DNA of 64,000 bases, taken from the NCBI RefSeq assembly GCF_947496875.1, contig NZ_CANMEH010000007.1, positions 123,880 through 187,879 on the forward strand, given 5' to 3'. The notes beneath the pieces were generated by a model. It was not told the DNA's origin. It searched no databases and was given only the letters and a program-made list of their open reading frames with translations. Origin of the DNA: an uncultured Paracoccus sp. (lineage in GTDB: Bacteria > Pseudomonadota > Alphaproteobacteria > Rhodobacterales > Rhodobacteraceae). Positions 18,683 to 27,353 of this stretch are shown piece by piece (within the stretch, counting starts at the first letter, position 1; the number at the start of each line of letters is the position of its first letter). Made by a program: the position numbers and the translations under genes.

Positions 18683-20053
18683 ATGACTCAGGACCGACCA
18701 TACCCCACGCTGGCTGAGGCCACCCGCATCTGGGCCCGTATCGGCCTGCTGAGCTTTGGCGGCCCGGCGGGTCAGATCGCCCTCATGCACCGCATCCTTG
18801 TGGAGGAGCAGAAATGGCTGGGGGAGAGGCGGTTTCTGCATGCGCTGAACTATTGCATGCTGCTGCCCGGCCCAGAGGCCATGCAGCTTGCGGTCTATAT
18901 CGGCTGGCTGATGCACCGCACGCTGGGTGGCATCATCGCGGGGCTCCTGTTCGTGCTGCCGGGCGTCGTTGCGATCATGGCGCTCAGCTGGATCTACGCG
19001 CTCTATGGCAATGTCGGGCCGGTCGAGGCGCTGTTCTTCGGGCTCAAGGCCGCAGTGCTGGCGATCGTCGTGCAGGCGGTCATCCGCATCGGGTCGCGCG
19101 CCTTGAAGAACGGTGCGATGATCGCAATTGCCGCCGTGTCGTTCATTGCGATCTTCGGTTTCGCGGTGCCGTTTCCGCTCATCATCCTGGTGGCGGGGTT
19201 GATCGGGTTCTTCGGCGCCAGAGCGGGTCTCCCCGCGTTCCGGGGAGAGGCCGGGCATAGCAAAGTAGGGAAGCTGCAGATCGACGACGCGGACACGCTG
19301 CTGGGCGAGGAGTCGCCCGACCATACGCAGGTCAATCGTGCCTGGGCTTTTCGCATCTCGGCTGTGTTTCTGGCGCTCTGGCTTGCTCCCGTCGCTCTTC
19401 TCTTCGCCGTTCTGGGCCCGGCCAGTGCCTTTGCGCAGATCGCCGGGTTCTTCAGCGTCATGGCGGTGGTGACCTTCGGAGGCGCTTATGCGGTTCTGGC
19501 CTATGTTGCGCAGGAGGCGGTGCAGAACTTCGGCTGGCTGGGCCCCGGCGAGATGCTGGACGGGCTGGGCATGGCGGAAACCACGCCCGGGCCGCTGATC
19601 ATGGTGACGCAATTCGTGGGCTTCATGGGTGCCTTCCGTCAGTCGGGTGCGCTATCGCCGCTGGCGGCGGGCACGCTGGGCGGGCTGCTGACCACATGGG
19701 TGACGTTCACCCCGTGCTTCCTTTGGATTTTCCTTGGTGCCCCGTTCATCGAACGGCTGCGCGACAATCAGGTGCTCACTGCTGCACTGACCGCGATCAC
19801 GGCGGCAGTGGTGGGGGTGATCCTCAACCTCGCTGTCTGGTTCGGGCTGCATGTCGTCTTCGAGGAGGCGCGAACGGTCACCACGTTCGGTCTCGACCTC
19901 GACGTGCCCGTCGCGACCACGCTGAATATCGCGGCGGCCGGACTCGCTTTGGCAGCACTCGTGGCCGTGTTCCTCCTGAGGCTGGGTGCGGTCGCGGTGC
20001 TCAGCTGTTCCGCGCTGGCTGGAGTTGCCCTTGAGTTCGCGGGGCTCGCCTGA
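18683..20053 (+). CDS. chrA: Chromate transporter, CHR family (two-domain form)
   Basis: A 456-residue inner-membrane protein. The N-terminal signature LSFGGPAGQIALMH (about residues 21-34) and the repeat half GGAYAVLAYVAQEAVQNFGWL around 270 show the duplicated long CHR form. Family members export chromate by a proton-coupled mechanism. I chose the ATG at 18683 because the N terminus MTQDRPYPTLAEA matches the family. Chromate specificity is from family membership only; the shared cluster with an MFS gene supports a resistance role. Confidence 0.88.
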   Translation: MTQDRPYPTLAEATRIWARIGLLSFGGPAGQIALMHRILVEEQKWLGERRFLHALNYCMLLPGPEAMQLAVYIGWLMHRTLGGIIAGLLFVLPGVVAIMALSWIYALYGNVGPVEALFFGLKAAVLAIVVQAVIRIGSRALKNGAMIAIAAVSFIAIFGFAVPFPLIILVAGLIGFFGARAGLPAFRGEAGHSKVGKLQIDDADTLLGEESPDHTQVNRAWAFRISAVFLALWLAPVALLFAVLGPASAFAQIAGFFSVMAVVTFGGAYAVLAYVAQEAVQNFGWLGPGEMLDGLGMAETTPGPLIMVTQFVGFMGAFRQSGALSPLAAGTLGGLLTTWVTFTPCFLWIFLGAPFIERLRDNQVLTAALTAITAAVVGVILNLAVWFGLHVVFEEARTVTTFGLDLDVPVATTLNIAAAGLALAALVAVFLLRLGAVAVLSCSALAGVALEFAGLA

Positions 20054-20289
20054 AGCAGTCATGCTTGCTGACAGATAATCCTCGCGTCTTGAGACGACAT
20101 CGCCTTCCGACCCAGTGGATCCGCTCTTTTTCGTATTGACCACAGACTGGCTGCTACCCCTGGCTGTGCAGATCGACGTTGACCCGTCCGCCTTCGACCT
20201 ACATCCGGTATTCAGTGGTCTGGCCCTCCTCGCTGAATCGCGGACCGCGAGGAGTTGAAGACCATCTGTCGTTATCTTTGAGGCTCCCC

Positions 20290-21609
20290 TTGCTCGAAAT
20301 CCTCGCAGATCGAACGTATCGCCATCTCTTCCTCGCACAGGTCGTGGCACTTCTGGGCACGGGACTGGCAACGGTCGCGCTGGGGCTTCTGGCCTATGAC
20401 CTTGCGGGCGACGGGGCCGCGATGGTGCTGGGCACGGTCTTCACCATCAAGATGGTGGCCTATGTCGGCATCGCGCCCATCGCAGGGGCCTTCGCGGACC
20501 GGGTGAACCGCCGCGCCCTGCTGGTCGGCCTCGACGTCGTGCGCGCGGGCGCGGCGCTCTGCCTGCCCTTCGTCACCGAGATCTGGCAGGTCTATGTCCT
20601 GATCTTCCTGCTGCAATCCGCCTCGGCCGCCTTTACACCGACGTTCCAGGCGACGATCCCCGACGTTCTGCCCGAGGAGGCGCGCTATACACGCGCGCTG
20701 TCGCTCTCGCGTCTGGCCTATGACCTGGAGAACATTGTCAGCCCGACGCTTGCCGCGCTGCTGCTCGCGGTCATGAGCTACAATTCCCTGTTCCTGGGCA
20801 CCGTGGTGGGGTTCGTGGCCTCGGCGCTGCTCGTGGTTTCGGTGCTGCTGCCGAGCCCCAAGGCGTCGGAGCCGCGGGGCATCTACGATCGCACCACCCG
20901 CGGCATCCGCATCTATCTCGCGACACCGCGGCTGCGCGGGCTGCTGGCGCTGAACCTCGCCGCCGCGTCGGCCGGGGCCATGGTGCTGGTCAACTCCGTC
21001 GTGCTGGTGCGCAGCACGCTGGGTCTGGACGAGGCCGCGCTGGCCTGGACCCTGTTCGCGTTCGGCGCCGGATCGATGATGGCGGCGCTGGTGCTGCCGC
21101 GACTTCTCGACCGCATGCCGGACCGGCCGGTGATGGTCGCCGGCGCCGCGCTCATGGTGCTGACGCTCCTCGTCCTGGCCGGAGAGGTCGCCGCCCTTGG
21201 GCTCAACTGGCCCGTCCTCCTCGGCGCGTGGCTGCTGGTGGGGTTGGGCTACTCGGCGGTGCTCACGCCCTCCGGCCGCCTCCTGCGCCGATCTGCGCAT
21301 GCGGAAGACCGCCCTGCGCTTTTCGCCGCCCAGTTTGCGCTCAGCCATGCCTGCTGGCTCGTCACCTATCCGCTCTCCGGCTGGCTGATGACGCAGTTCG
21401 GGCCGGTGGTGGCCCTCGGGACGCTGGCGGCACTGGCGGGCGTCGGCGCCTTGTCAGCACTTTGCCTCTGGCCAAGGAAGGATCCCGAGATCCTCGAGCA
21501 TACGCATGACAACCTGCCGCTGGACCACCCCCATCTCAAAGGTGAACGGCGTCACGCGCATCCGTTCGTCGTTGACGACCAGCACCCCCGCTGGGCGCGG
21601 CAGCTCTGA
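20290..21609 (+). CDS. Major facilitator superfamily transporter
   Basis: About 439 residues with roughly twelve membrane helices. The MFS motif between helices 2 and 3 appears as GAFADRVNRRALLVGLD near residue 65. I take the TTG at 20290, six bases after a GAGG, because the family N terminus begins LEILADRTYRHLF; a TTG at 20179 would add 37 residues without similarity to the family. MFS genes of this type often accompany chrA; the substrate is unknown. It converges with the DUF6064 gene. Confidence 0.82.
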   Translation: MLEILADRTYRHLFLAQVVALLGTGLATVALGLLAYDLAGDGAAMVLGTVFTIKMVAYVGIAPIAGAFADRVNRRALLVGLDVVRAGAALCLPFVTEIWQVYVLIFLLQSASAAFTPTFQATIPDVLPEEARYTRALSLSRLAYDLENIVSPTLAALLLAVMSYNSLFLGTVVGFVASALLVVSVLLPSPKASEPRGIYDRTTRGIRIYLATPRLRGLLALNLAAASAGAMVLVNSVVLVRSTLGLDEAALAWTLFAFGAGSMMAALVLPRLLDRMPDRPVMVAGAALMVLTLLVLAGEVAALGLNWPVLLGAWLLVGLGYSAVLTPSGRLLRRSAHAEDRPALFAAQFALSHACWLVTYPLSGWLMTQFGPVVALGTLAALAGVGALSALCLWPRKDPEILEHTHDNLPLDHPHLKGERRHAHPFVVDDQHPRWARQL

Positions 21610-21621
21610 ATCGCTCGTGGA

Positions 21622-22296
21622 TCAGGACACGGGTTCAGTGTCGCCATGACGAGCCAGGCCGACGCCGGCAAGCCGTGCAACCGCAAACAGGATCAAGAGC
21701 ACCAGCGCGGCCAGCAAGGCGAAATCCTGCGGGACACCCAGGAGGATTGCCGCGCTGCCCCCGACCGCAGCCCAGATACCGGGAAGGATCAGCAGCCATC
21801 GCACCACGTGCCAGGAGCCCATCAGCAGGATACCGATCGTGAAGATGGTGGTCGGACAAGGGGCGACACCGAACGCCGGCATCTTCGGCCAGAGATGGCC
21901 GGCGAACCAACCCCAAAGGGGATAGAGCACGGCGGCGAAGAGAATCAGGAACAGTCCCACGGCCGTGCGCGCATCTCGTCGCGTCGTGAAGCGCAGATCA
22001 GTTTTGCGCAGCGAAACGAAGACGAGCAGAGCGGCCTGCAGCACGAAGATCGCCCCGAATAGGACGGCAGCTGGGTTGATCGCGCGAAAGAAGGTCCAGT
22101 GGTAGCCCACGCCGTTGACGAGCCACATGCAGGCAAGTGTGAGCGTGACGAAAGTGGACGCAGCCCTGCTGGGGCGGAACAGCAACCCTACGGAAGCGCC
22201 GCCCAGCAAGTAGAAAAGAGCGATCAAGGGCCAGATTGTGGTGTTATACCGACCGAACACCGCAAAGAAGGCGTCCTGCGTGAAGGGCAGTTCCAT
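21622..22296 (-). CDS. DUF6064 membrane protein
   Basis: A 224-residue integral membrane protein with about six hydrophobic helices. MELPFTQDAFFAVFGRYN at the start and the NPAAVLFGAIFVLQ helix match my memory of the DUF6064 family, whose function is unknown. ATG 22296 is preferred to the upstream start at 22332 because the family begins at this point. It lies in the chromate/MFS cluster on the opposite strand. Confidence 0.75.
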   Translation of the reverse strand: MELPFTQDAFFAVFGRYNTTIWPLIALFYLLGGASVGLLFRPSRAASTFVTLTLACMWLVNGVGYHWTFFRAINPAAVLFGAIFVLQAALLVFVSLRKTDLRFTTRRDARTAVGLFLILFAAVLYPLWGWFAGHLWPKMPAFGVAPCPTTIFTIGILLMGSWHVVRWLLILPGIWAAVGGSAAILLGVPQDFALLAALVLLILFAVARLAGVGLARHGDTEPVS

Positions 22297-22618
22297 ATGC
22301 ACCACTTGGCACGGCACGGGGGAGCGCTGCATTGATTTCGATCATCGGGACAGACCTTCGGACATCGTATCTTCGTCATCACGAGCTCTGCGGTCTGGAC
22401 TAGCCGTTCGGCGCCGCTGCCCTCTCCTTGGGCCGGTCTCTAATCGCAGGTGCAGGAAAAATCCCGTGACAGGTTAGTTGTGACCTGTCTGAAACCTCGT
22501 GGGTCCCGTCAGATATCCAGGATCTCATGGAGTCCCTGTTCAAAGCGAGCCTTCTCGACTTGACCTGAGGGCATGCAGGCGCGTCCTTCGACGCAGCACC
22601 GAAACGGAGGACCGACCG
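22297..22618. other. Divergent intergenic region, DUF6064 / DUF2270
   Basis: 322 bp between two divergent membrane-protein genes. I see no conserved gene or clear operator in it; it presumably holds both promoters. Confidence 0.4.
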
Positions 22619-23299
22619 ATGGCCACCAAGCGTCAGTCAACGGATTTGCAAGAGTTCAGCGCGGCGGAGATCGGCGCGCTGGCCCACCTCTACCGGGGCG
22701 AGGTCTACCGCTCCACCATCTGGCGCACCCGCCTCGACACCACGACCAACTGGTCGGTGGTCACCCTCGGTGTGGCACTGTCCATCACCTTCTCCACACC
22801 TGAGGCCTCGCCCCTGCCTTTGATGCTGGTAGGCATTCTGATCATGCTGTTTCTCACGCTTGAGGCGCGGCGATATCGCTATTTCAACGTCTGGCGAGGA
22901 CGGGCACGCTGGATCGAAAGACACCTCTTTGTGCCTATACTGCGAGACGGCGACCTGCGCACCGAGGAGGGCTGGCAGGAGATTCTGGCGACGGACTACG
23001 ACAGGCCCGAATATCACGTGAGTTATCTCACGGCGGTCGCGCGGCGCGTGCGCAACAACTATCTGTGGATCCTGCTCATTCAGACGATCGCCTTTGCCGG
23101 AAAGCTGATCGTGCATCCGACCCCAGTGGCGTCGGTCGAGGACTTCGTGGACCGAGCCGACGTTGGACCAATCCCCGGCTTGGTCATCCTGTCCCTGGGA
23201 GCGCTCTATCTGCTCTCGTGGGTGGCGCTCGCGCTATGGATCACGCGCGCAGACCGGAAGCGGGCGCAGCGGAGGGGAGTTGCGGCAGCGATGGGATGA
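22619..23299 (+). CDS. DUF2270 membrane protein
   Basis: A 226-residue protein with two pairs of membrane helices (about residues 40-80 and 150-215). The DUF2270 signature is seen in LYRGEVYRSTIWRTRLDTTTN and in EARRYRYFNVWRGRARWIE. Function unknown; members are predicted membrane proteins. The ATG at 22619 follows a GGAGG-like site (CGGAGGACCGACCG). Confidence 0.82.
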   Translation: MATKRQSTDLQEFSAAEIGALAHLYRGEVYRSTIWRTRLDTTTNWSVVTLGVALSITFSTPEASPLPLMLVGILIMLFLTLEARRYRYFNVWRGRARWIERHLFVPILRDGDLRTEEGWQEILATDYDRPEYHVSYLTAVARRVRNNYLWILLIQTIAFAGKLIVHPTPVASVEDFVDRADVGPIPGLVILSLGALYLLSWVALALWITRADRKRAQRRGVAAAMG

Positions 23300-23384
23300 G
23301 TTCCCTTTATCCTGGGAGGACATCCGGCACAGAGACCAGAACCAATGCTAGAGCGCAGTCTGCGCCAGCGAATCGCTATGCTGG

Positions 23385-23719
23385 CGATGGCGTGCGACAC
23401 CGTCGACCAAGCTCAAATTCGAATGTGCCGGCGCCATCAGATGGCCGCGGAAGCTGGTGACCCCGACGATGATCCGAACACAACGACGAGGACCTGCCCA
23501 TCCAGAGCTACATCGACGCGGCCGCCGCCTGGCCGGGCCGGCATCCTTTGCCGATGCCTCGTCACCCAGAACTGAAGCGCGGAGTTAGCGGCCGCCACCG
23601 TGTCGACCGGGCTGCTGTTCCGAAGTGTCACCGGCGGTGCAGCGACGCCTCTTGAGATGCTGGTCGAAGGGTTGGGGACCTCAGCAGCTAGGCCGCTGAC
23701 GGTCCGCCCTTTCTATTAG
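23385..23719 (+). pseudogene. Frameshifted gene remnant, product not recognised
   Basis: Three consecutive stretches with coding-like composition lie in three different frames: about 23390-23485 (ATPSTKLKFECAGAIRWP... to TMIRT), 23485-23575 (DEDLPIQSYIDAAAAWPG) and 23582-23719 (ELAAATVSTGLLFRSVTGG... to TVRPFY and a stop). Each change of frame is explained by a small indel, so I read them as the C-terminal part of one decayed gene. I cannot name the family. Chance open stretches in GC-rich DNA are the alternative. Confidence 0.35.
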
Positions 23720-23848
23720 AATCCGCACACAACCAAGCCGTCGGTGGCGGCAGGCGCTCGAAACACAGGGGCCGTGCAGCATTCGACATCGCCATCCAGG
23801 TCATGACGGCTTGTTTCGCGGGCCAGAACCTCTATCCTCTCGAGGAAT

Positions 23849-23940
23849 GCTCGTTGGGGCGCCCCGTTCGGGGCTGAGATGTGCCAGGCACAGCACCCAT
23901 CGAACCTGATCCGGGTCATGCCGGCGAAGGGAACGGGCCA
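23849..23940 (+). promoter_or_regulatory. TPP (THI-element) riboswitch
   Basis: The conserved THI blocks are present in order: GGGGCTGAGA at 23870-23879, the CACCCATCGAACCTGATCCG region (about 23894-23913), and GCCGGCGAAGGGA ending near 23933. Bases 23851-23855 (TCGTT) can pair with AACGG at 23933-23937 as P1. It precedes thiD by about 65 bp. Binding of thiamine pyrophosphate should switch off the whole operon. Confidence 0.92.
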
Positions 23941-23941
23941 T

Positions 23942-23999
23942 GCCGCGACTTGATGCGGCCCCCCTTTTCCTCATGCGTGCATGACCTCCGTCTGGAGGG
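23942..23999 (+). promoter_or_regulatory. Riboswitch expression platform: two hairpins before thiD
   Basis: A first hairpin pairs GCCGC (23942-23946) with GCGGC (23955-23959) and is followed by a pyrimidine run, CCCCCTTTTCC, terminator-like but with few U. A second pairs CCTCC (23985-23989) with GGAGG (23994-23998) across a 4-nt loop and would bury the thiD ribosome site directly. Translational control is the stronger reading. Confidence 0.6.
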
Positions 24000-24005
24000 A
24001 GTGAA

Positions 24006-24800
24006 ATGGCGATCGCGCTATCCATCGCGGGGTCCGACAGCGGCGGCGGTGCCGGCGTGCAGGCCGATCTCAAGACGTTCTCGGCGCTCGGCGTCTATGG
24101 AGCGAGCGTTCTGACCGCGATCACCGCGCAGAACACCCGCGTCGTCGCGCGTGTTGAAGGCGTCTCGGCCGACATGATCCGCGCCCAGATCGACGCGGTT
24201 ATGGATGATCTCGACATCGGTGCGGTCAAGATCGGGATGCTCGGGTCGGTCAGCGCGATGCTCGCGGTCGCCAAGGCGCTGGCGGGCTGCGCGGTGCCGA
24301 TCGTGCTCGATCCGGTGATGGTTGCCAAATCCGGCGACCGGCTGATCGAGGACGAGGCGGTCGCCGCCCTGAAGGAGCGGCTGCTGCCGCTCGCCACCGT
24401 GCTGACACCCAACCTGCCCGAGGCGGCCCGGCTTCTTGCCGGCGCGGTCGTAACCGACGCGGCCGGAACCCTCGCGCAAGCGGAGGCGCTGCGGGCGCTG
24501 GGTCCGCAGTGGGTGCTGATGAAGGGCGGACATGCCGGCGGGGAGGAATGCATCGACCGGCTGATCGGGCCGGAATACCGCGACTTTGCCGCCCGGCGGA
24601 TCGCGACTTGCAACACGCATGGCACTGGCTGCTCGTTGTCCTCGGCCATCGCCGCGGGGCTCGCGCAGGGCATGAGCGTTCCCGAGGCCACCGCCCGCGC
24701 CCACGGGTGGCTACATGGCGCAATCCTCGCGGCCGACGGGCTTCGTGTCGGTTCCGGCCATGGCCCGGTGCATCATTTTTACCAATGGTGGACGGCGTGA
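24006..24800 (+). CDS. thiD: Hydroxymethylpyrimidine/phosphomethylpyrimidine kinase
   Basis: A 264-residue ribokinase-like enzyme that phosphorylates HMP twice to HMP-PP, the pyrimidine donor for thiamine. Motifs: SIAGSDSGGGAGVQADLKTF at the start, PIVLDPVMVAKSGD near 97, and the anion-hole CNTHGTGCSLSSAIAAGLA near 202. First gene behind the TPP riboswitch; its GGAGGG ribosome site is part of the switch. The stop overlaps the GTG proposed for thiO. Confidence 0.95.
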   Translation: MAIALSIAGSDSGGGAGVQADLKTFSALGVYGASVLTAITAQNTRVVARVEGVSADMIRAQIDAVMDDLDIGAVKIGMLGSVSAMLAVAKALAGCAVPIVLDPVMVAKSGDRLIEDEAVAALKERLLPLATVLTPNLPEAARLLAGAVVTDAAGTLAQAEALRALGPQWVLMKGGHAGGEECIDRLIGPEYRDFAARRIATCNTHGTGCSLSSAIAAGLAQGMSVPEATARAHGWLHGAILAADGLRVGSGHGPVHHFYQWWTA

Positions 24801-25795
24801 CGGTAGGCGCGAAGGGGCAAGCCATTACGGTGCTCGGCGCCGGGGTCATGGGCCTCGCCAGTGCGACCGAGCTGGCGAGCCGCGGCCATGCCGTGGCGCT
24901 CGTGGACCCGGCGCTCGGCCCGGGCGAGCAGGGCTGCTCCTGGTGGGCGGGCGGCATGCTCGCGCCCTGGTGCGAGTTCGAGAACGCCGAGGAGCCGGTG
25001 CTGCGGCACGGCCGGACCGCCATCGACTGGTGGGAACGCCATGCCGGCGGCGTCACTCGCGCGGGGACACTGGTCCTGACCCTCGGCCGCGATCGGCGCG
25101 AACTCCACCGTTTTGCCCGCCGCACCAAGGGCTACGAGGAGATTGGGGGCAACCGCCTCGCCGAGATGGAGGGCGACCTGGCCGGGCGGTTCGACCGGGC
25201 GCTGTTTTTTCCGAGCGAAGCGCACCTCGACCCGCGGGCGGTCATGGCCCGGCTGCTTGCACGCCTCGCCGAGCGAGGAGTGTCGCTGACCGCCGAACTG
25301 CCCGACGACCCCGGCAGGATCATCGACTGCCGCGGGCTTTCCGCGCGCGACATCCTGCCGGAGCTGCGTGGAGTCCGTGGCGAGATGCTGGTGCTGCGTT
25401 GTCCCGAAGTGAAGCTGGCGCGGCCGGTGCGACTGCTGCATCCGCGGGTGCCGATCTATCTCGTTCCTCGTGGCGACGGGGTCTACATGCTGGGCGCCAC
25501 GATGATCGAGAGCGACCGGATTGGGGCGGTGACTGCGCGTTCGGTGCTGGAGCTGCTCAGCGCAGCCTACGCACTGCACCCGGCTTTCGGCGAGGCGGAG
25601 ATCCTCGAACTGGGCGCGGACGCGCGGCCGGCATTCCCGGACAACCTGCCTCGGATCGGGCGGATTGGCGACCGCCTCTATGCGAACGGCCTTTACCGGC
25701 ACGGCTATCTGCTCGCCCCCGCGGTCGCACTGCAGATTGCCGATCACATCGACACTGGGGAAAAACCGGAGTTCTGGCATGAAACTGAAAATTAA
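24797..25795 (+). CDS. thiO: Glycine oxidase (thiazole synthesis)
   Basis: A 332-residue FAD-dependent D-amino-acid-oxidase-family enzyme that converts glycine to dehydroglycine for the thiazole synthase. The FAD-binding motif is ITVLGAGVMGLASATELASR near residue 9. The C-terminal RIGDRLYANGLYRHGYLLAP segment is typical of ThiO. The GTG at 24797 overlaps the thiD stop (GTGA); an ATG at 24785 is the alternative. It ends after the thiS start, another overlap. ThiO rather than ThiH implies an oxygen-dependent route. Confidence 0.92.
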   Translation: MTVGAKGQAITVLGAGVMGLASATELASRGHAVALVDPALGPGEQGCSWWAGGMLAPWCEFENAEEPVLRHGRTAIDWWERHAGGVTRAGTLVLTLGRDRRELHRFARRTKGYEEIGGNRLAEMEGDLAGRFDRALFFPSEAHLDPRAVMARLLARLAERGVSLTAELPDDPGRIIDCRGLSARDILPELRGVRGEMLVLRCPEVKLARPVRLLHPRVPIYLVPRGDGVYMLGATMIESDRIGAVTARSVLELLSAAYALHPAFGEAEILELGADARPAFPDNLPRIGRIGDRLYANGLYRHGYLLAPAVALQIADHIDTGEKPEFWHETEN

Positions 25796-25976
25796 TGGGC
25801 AGCCGCGCGACATCGATGCCGAGAGCGTCGCCGATGCGCTGGCGGTCGAGGGACTTGCCGAAGCGCGGGTGGCAACGGCGCTGAACGGCAACTTCGTGCC
25901 GGCGTCAATGCGCACGACGACGCTCCTGTCCCCGGGTGACGCGCTGGAAGTCGTCGCGCCGATGCAGGGGGGCTGA
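25779..25976 (+). CDS. thiS: Sulfur carrier protein ThiS
   Basis: A 65-residue ubiquitin-like protein ending in Gly-Gly, the site that is adenylated by ThiF and then carries the thiocarboxylate used for the thiazole ring. The start lies inside the thiO 3' end. Sequence features [12 protein letters not shown] and VAPMQGG are standard. Confidence 0.93.
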   Translation: MKLKINGQPRDIDAESVADALAVEGLAEARVATALNGNFVPASMRTTTLLSPGDALEVVAPMQGG

Positions 25977-25977
25977 G

Positions 25978-26742
25978 ATGCCGGTCTTCTACGGCACCGA
26001 GATTGCCTCGCCCCTCATGCTGGGCACCGCGCAGTATCGCAGCCCGACGATCCTCGCCGAGGCATTCCGGGCCTCGGCGGCTGGTATCGCTACGGTGTCG
26101 CTCCGGCGTGAGGCGGGGGGCGGGCAGGCCTTCCTGCGGCTGATCGAAGCATTGGGCGTGCGGCTGCTGCCCAACACTGCCGGCTGTCATTCGGTGAAGG
26201 AGGCGGTGACGACGGCGCAGATGGCACGTGAGTTGCTCGGCACCGATTGGATCAAGCTCGAGGTGATCGGCCATGCCGATCTGCTCTCGCCCGACGTCTT
26301 CGCGCTGGTCGAGGCCGCCCGGGAACTGACCGGCCAAGGCTTCAAGGTCTTTCCCTATTGCACGGAGGATCTGTCCGTCTGCGAGCGGCTGCTTGCAGCA
26401 GGCTGCCAGGTTCTGATGCCTTGGGGGGCGCCGATCGGCTCGGGCCTCGGGCTGAACAACCCGCACGGTCTGAAAGCCCTGCGCGCGACCTTTCCCGATG
26501 TGCCGCTGGTGATCGATGCGGGGATCGGCCTGCCCAGCCACGCGGCGGCGGCGATGGAGTTGGGCTTCGACGCGATCCTGCTGAACACCGCGGTCGCGAA
26601 GGCGGGCGACCCGGTGATGATGGCCTGCGCCATGGCGCAGGCCGCCGAGGCGGGAAAGGCTGCACACCGCGCCGACCCGATGGAGCCCCGGGAAATGGCC
26701 ACGCCTTCGACTCCCGTGATCGGCAAGGCGTTTCTGTCGTGA
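25978..26742 (+). CDS. thiG: Thiazole synthase
   Basis: A 254-residue TIM-barrel enzyme that joins DXP, dehydroglycine and ThiS thiocarboxylate sulfur to form the thiazole phosphate. Motifs: [11 protein letters not shown] at the start, [15 protein letters not shown], the catalytic Lys in [12 protein letters not shown], and [16 protein letters not shown]. It starts 1 bp after thiS; its stop overlaps the thiE GTG start. Confidence 0.95.
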   Translation: MPVFYGTEIASPLMLGTAQYRSPTILAEAFRASAAGIATVSLRREAGGGQAFLRLIEALGVRLLPNTAGCHSVKEAVTTAQMARELLGTDWIKLEVIGHADLLSPDVFALVEAARELTGQGFKVFPYCTEDLSVCERLLAAGCQVLMPWGAPIGSGLGLNNPHGLKALRATFPDVPLVIDAGIGLPSHAAAAMELGFDAILLNTAVAKAGDPVMMACAMAQAAEAGKAAHRADPMEPREMATPSTPVIGKAFLS

Positions 26743-27353
26743 CCCTGCCGCGCTTTTATCCCGTCTTTGACAGCGCTGACTGGGTGGCCCGCAGCCTTGT
26801 CGCCGGTGCGCGGTTGATCCAGCTCAGGATCAAGGACCACCCGGAGGATCTCACCCGCACCGAGATCGCGCGCGCCCGGGACATGGCGCGCCGTGCCGGC
26901 GCGCTGCTGGTCATCAACGACCACTGGCGGATTGCCATCGACCTCGGCTGCGACTGGCTGCACCTGGGGCAGGAGGACCTGGACGGCGCCGATCTTGCCG
27001 CCATACGGCGCGCGGGGCTGAAGCTCGGCGTCTCGACCCATGACGAGGCCGAACGGGACCGTGCCCTGTCGGTCGCGCCCGACTATGTCGCGTTGGGCCC
27101 GGTCTGGCCGACCATCCTGAAGAAGATGCCCTGGGCGCCGCAGGGGCTGGGCCGCGTCACGGAGTGGAAGCGCCGGACGGGCAATGTGCCGCTGGTCGCC
27201 ATCGGCGGCCTGAGCCCGGAACGCGGCCGCGCAGCGCTGGCCGCCGGCGCAGACGTGGTCTCAGCCGTGACCGACATCACGCTGAACGCCGACCCGGATG
27301 CGCGGATGCGGGAATGGATTGTCGCGACGGCAGCAAACGGAGGTGCCCCGTGA
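26739..27353 (+). CDS. thiE: Thiamine-phosphate synthase
   Basis: A 204-residue TIM-barrel enzyme that couples HMP-PP to thiazole phosphate. Visible features: [43 protein letters not shown] (the usual GP-x-FPT loop) and VAIGGLSPE. The GTG start overlaps the thiG stop (GTGA). A little shorter than many ThiE proteins but all active-site loops are represented. Confidence 0.92.
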   Translation: MTLPRFYPVFDSADWVARSLVAGARLIQLRIKDHPEDLTRTEIARARDMARRAGALLVINDHWRIAIDLGCDWLHLGQEDLDGADLAAIRRAGLKLGVSTHDEAERDRALSVAPDYVALGPVWPTILKKMPWAPQGLGRVTEWKRRTGNVPLVAIGGLSPERGRAALAAGADVVSAVTDITLNADPDARMREWIVATAANGGAP

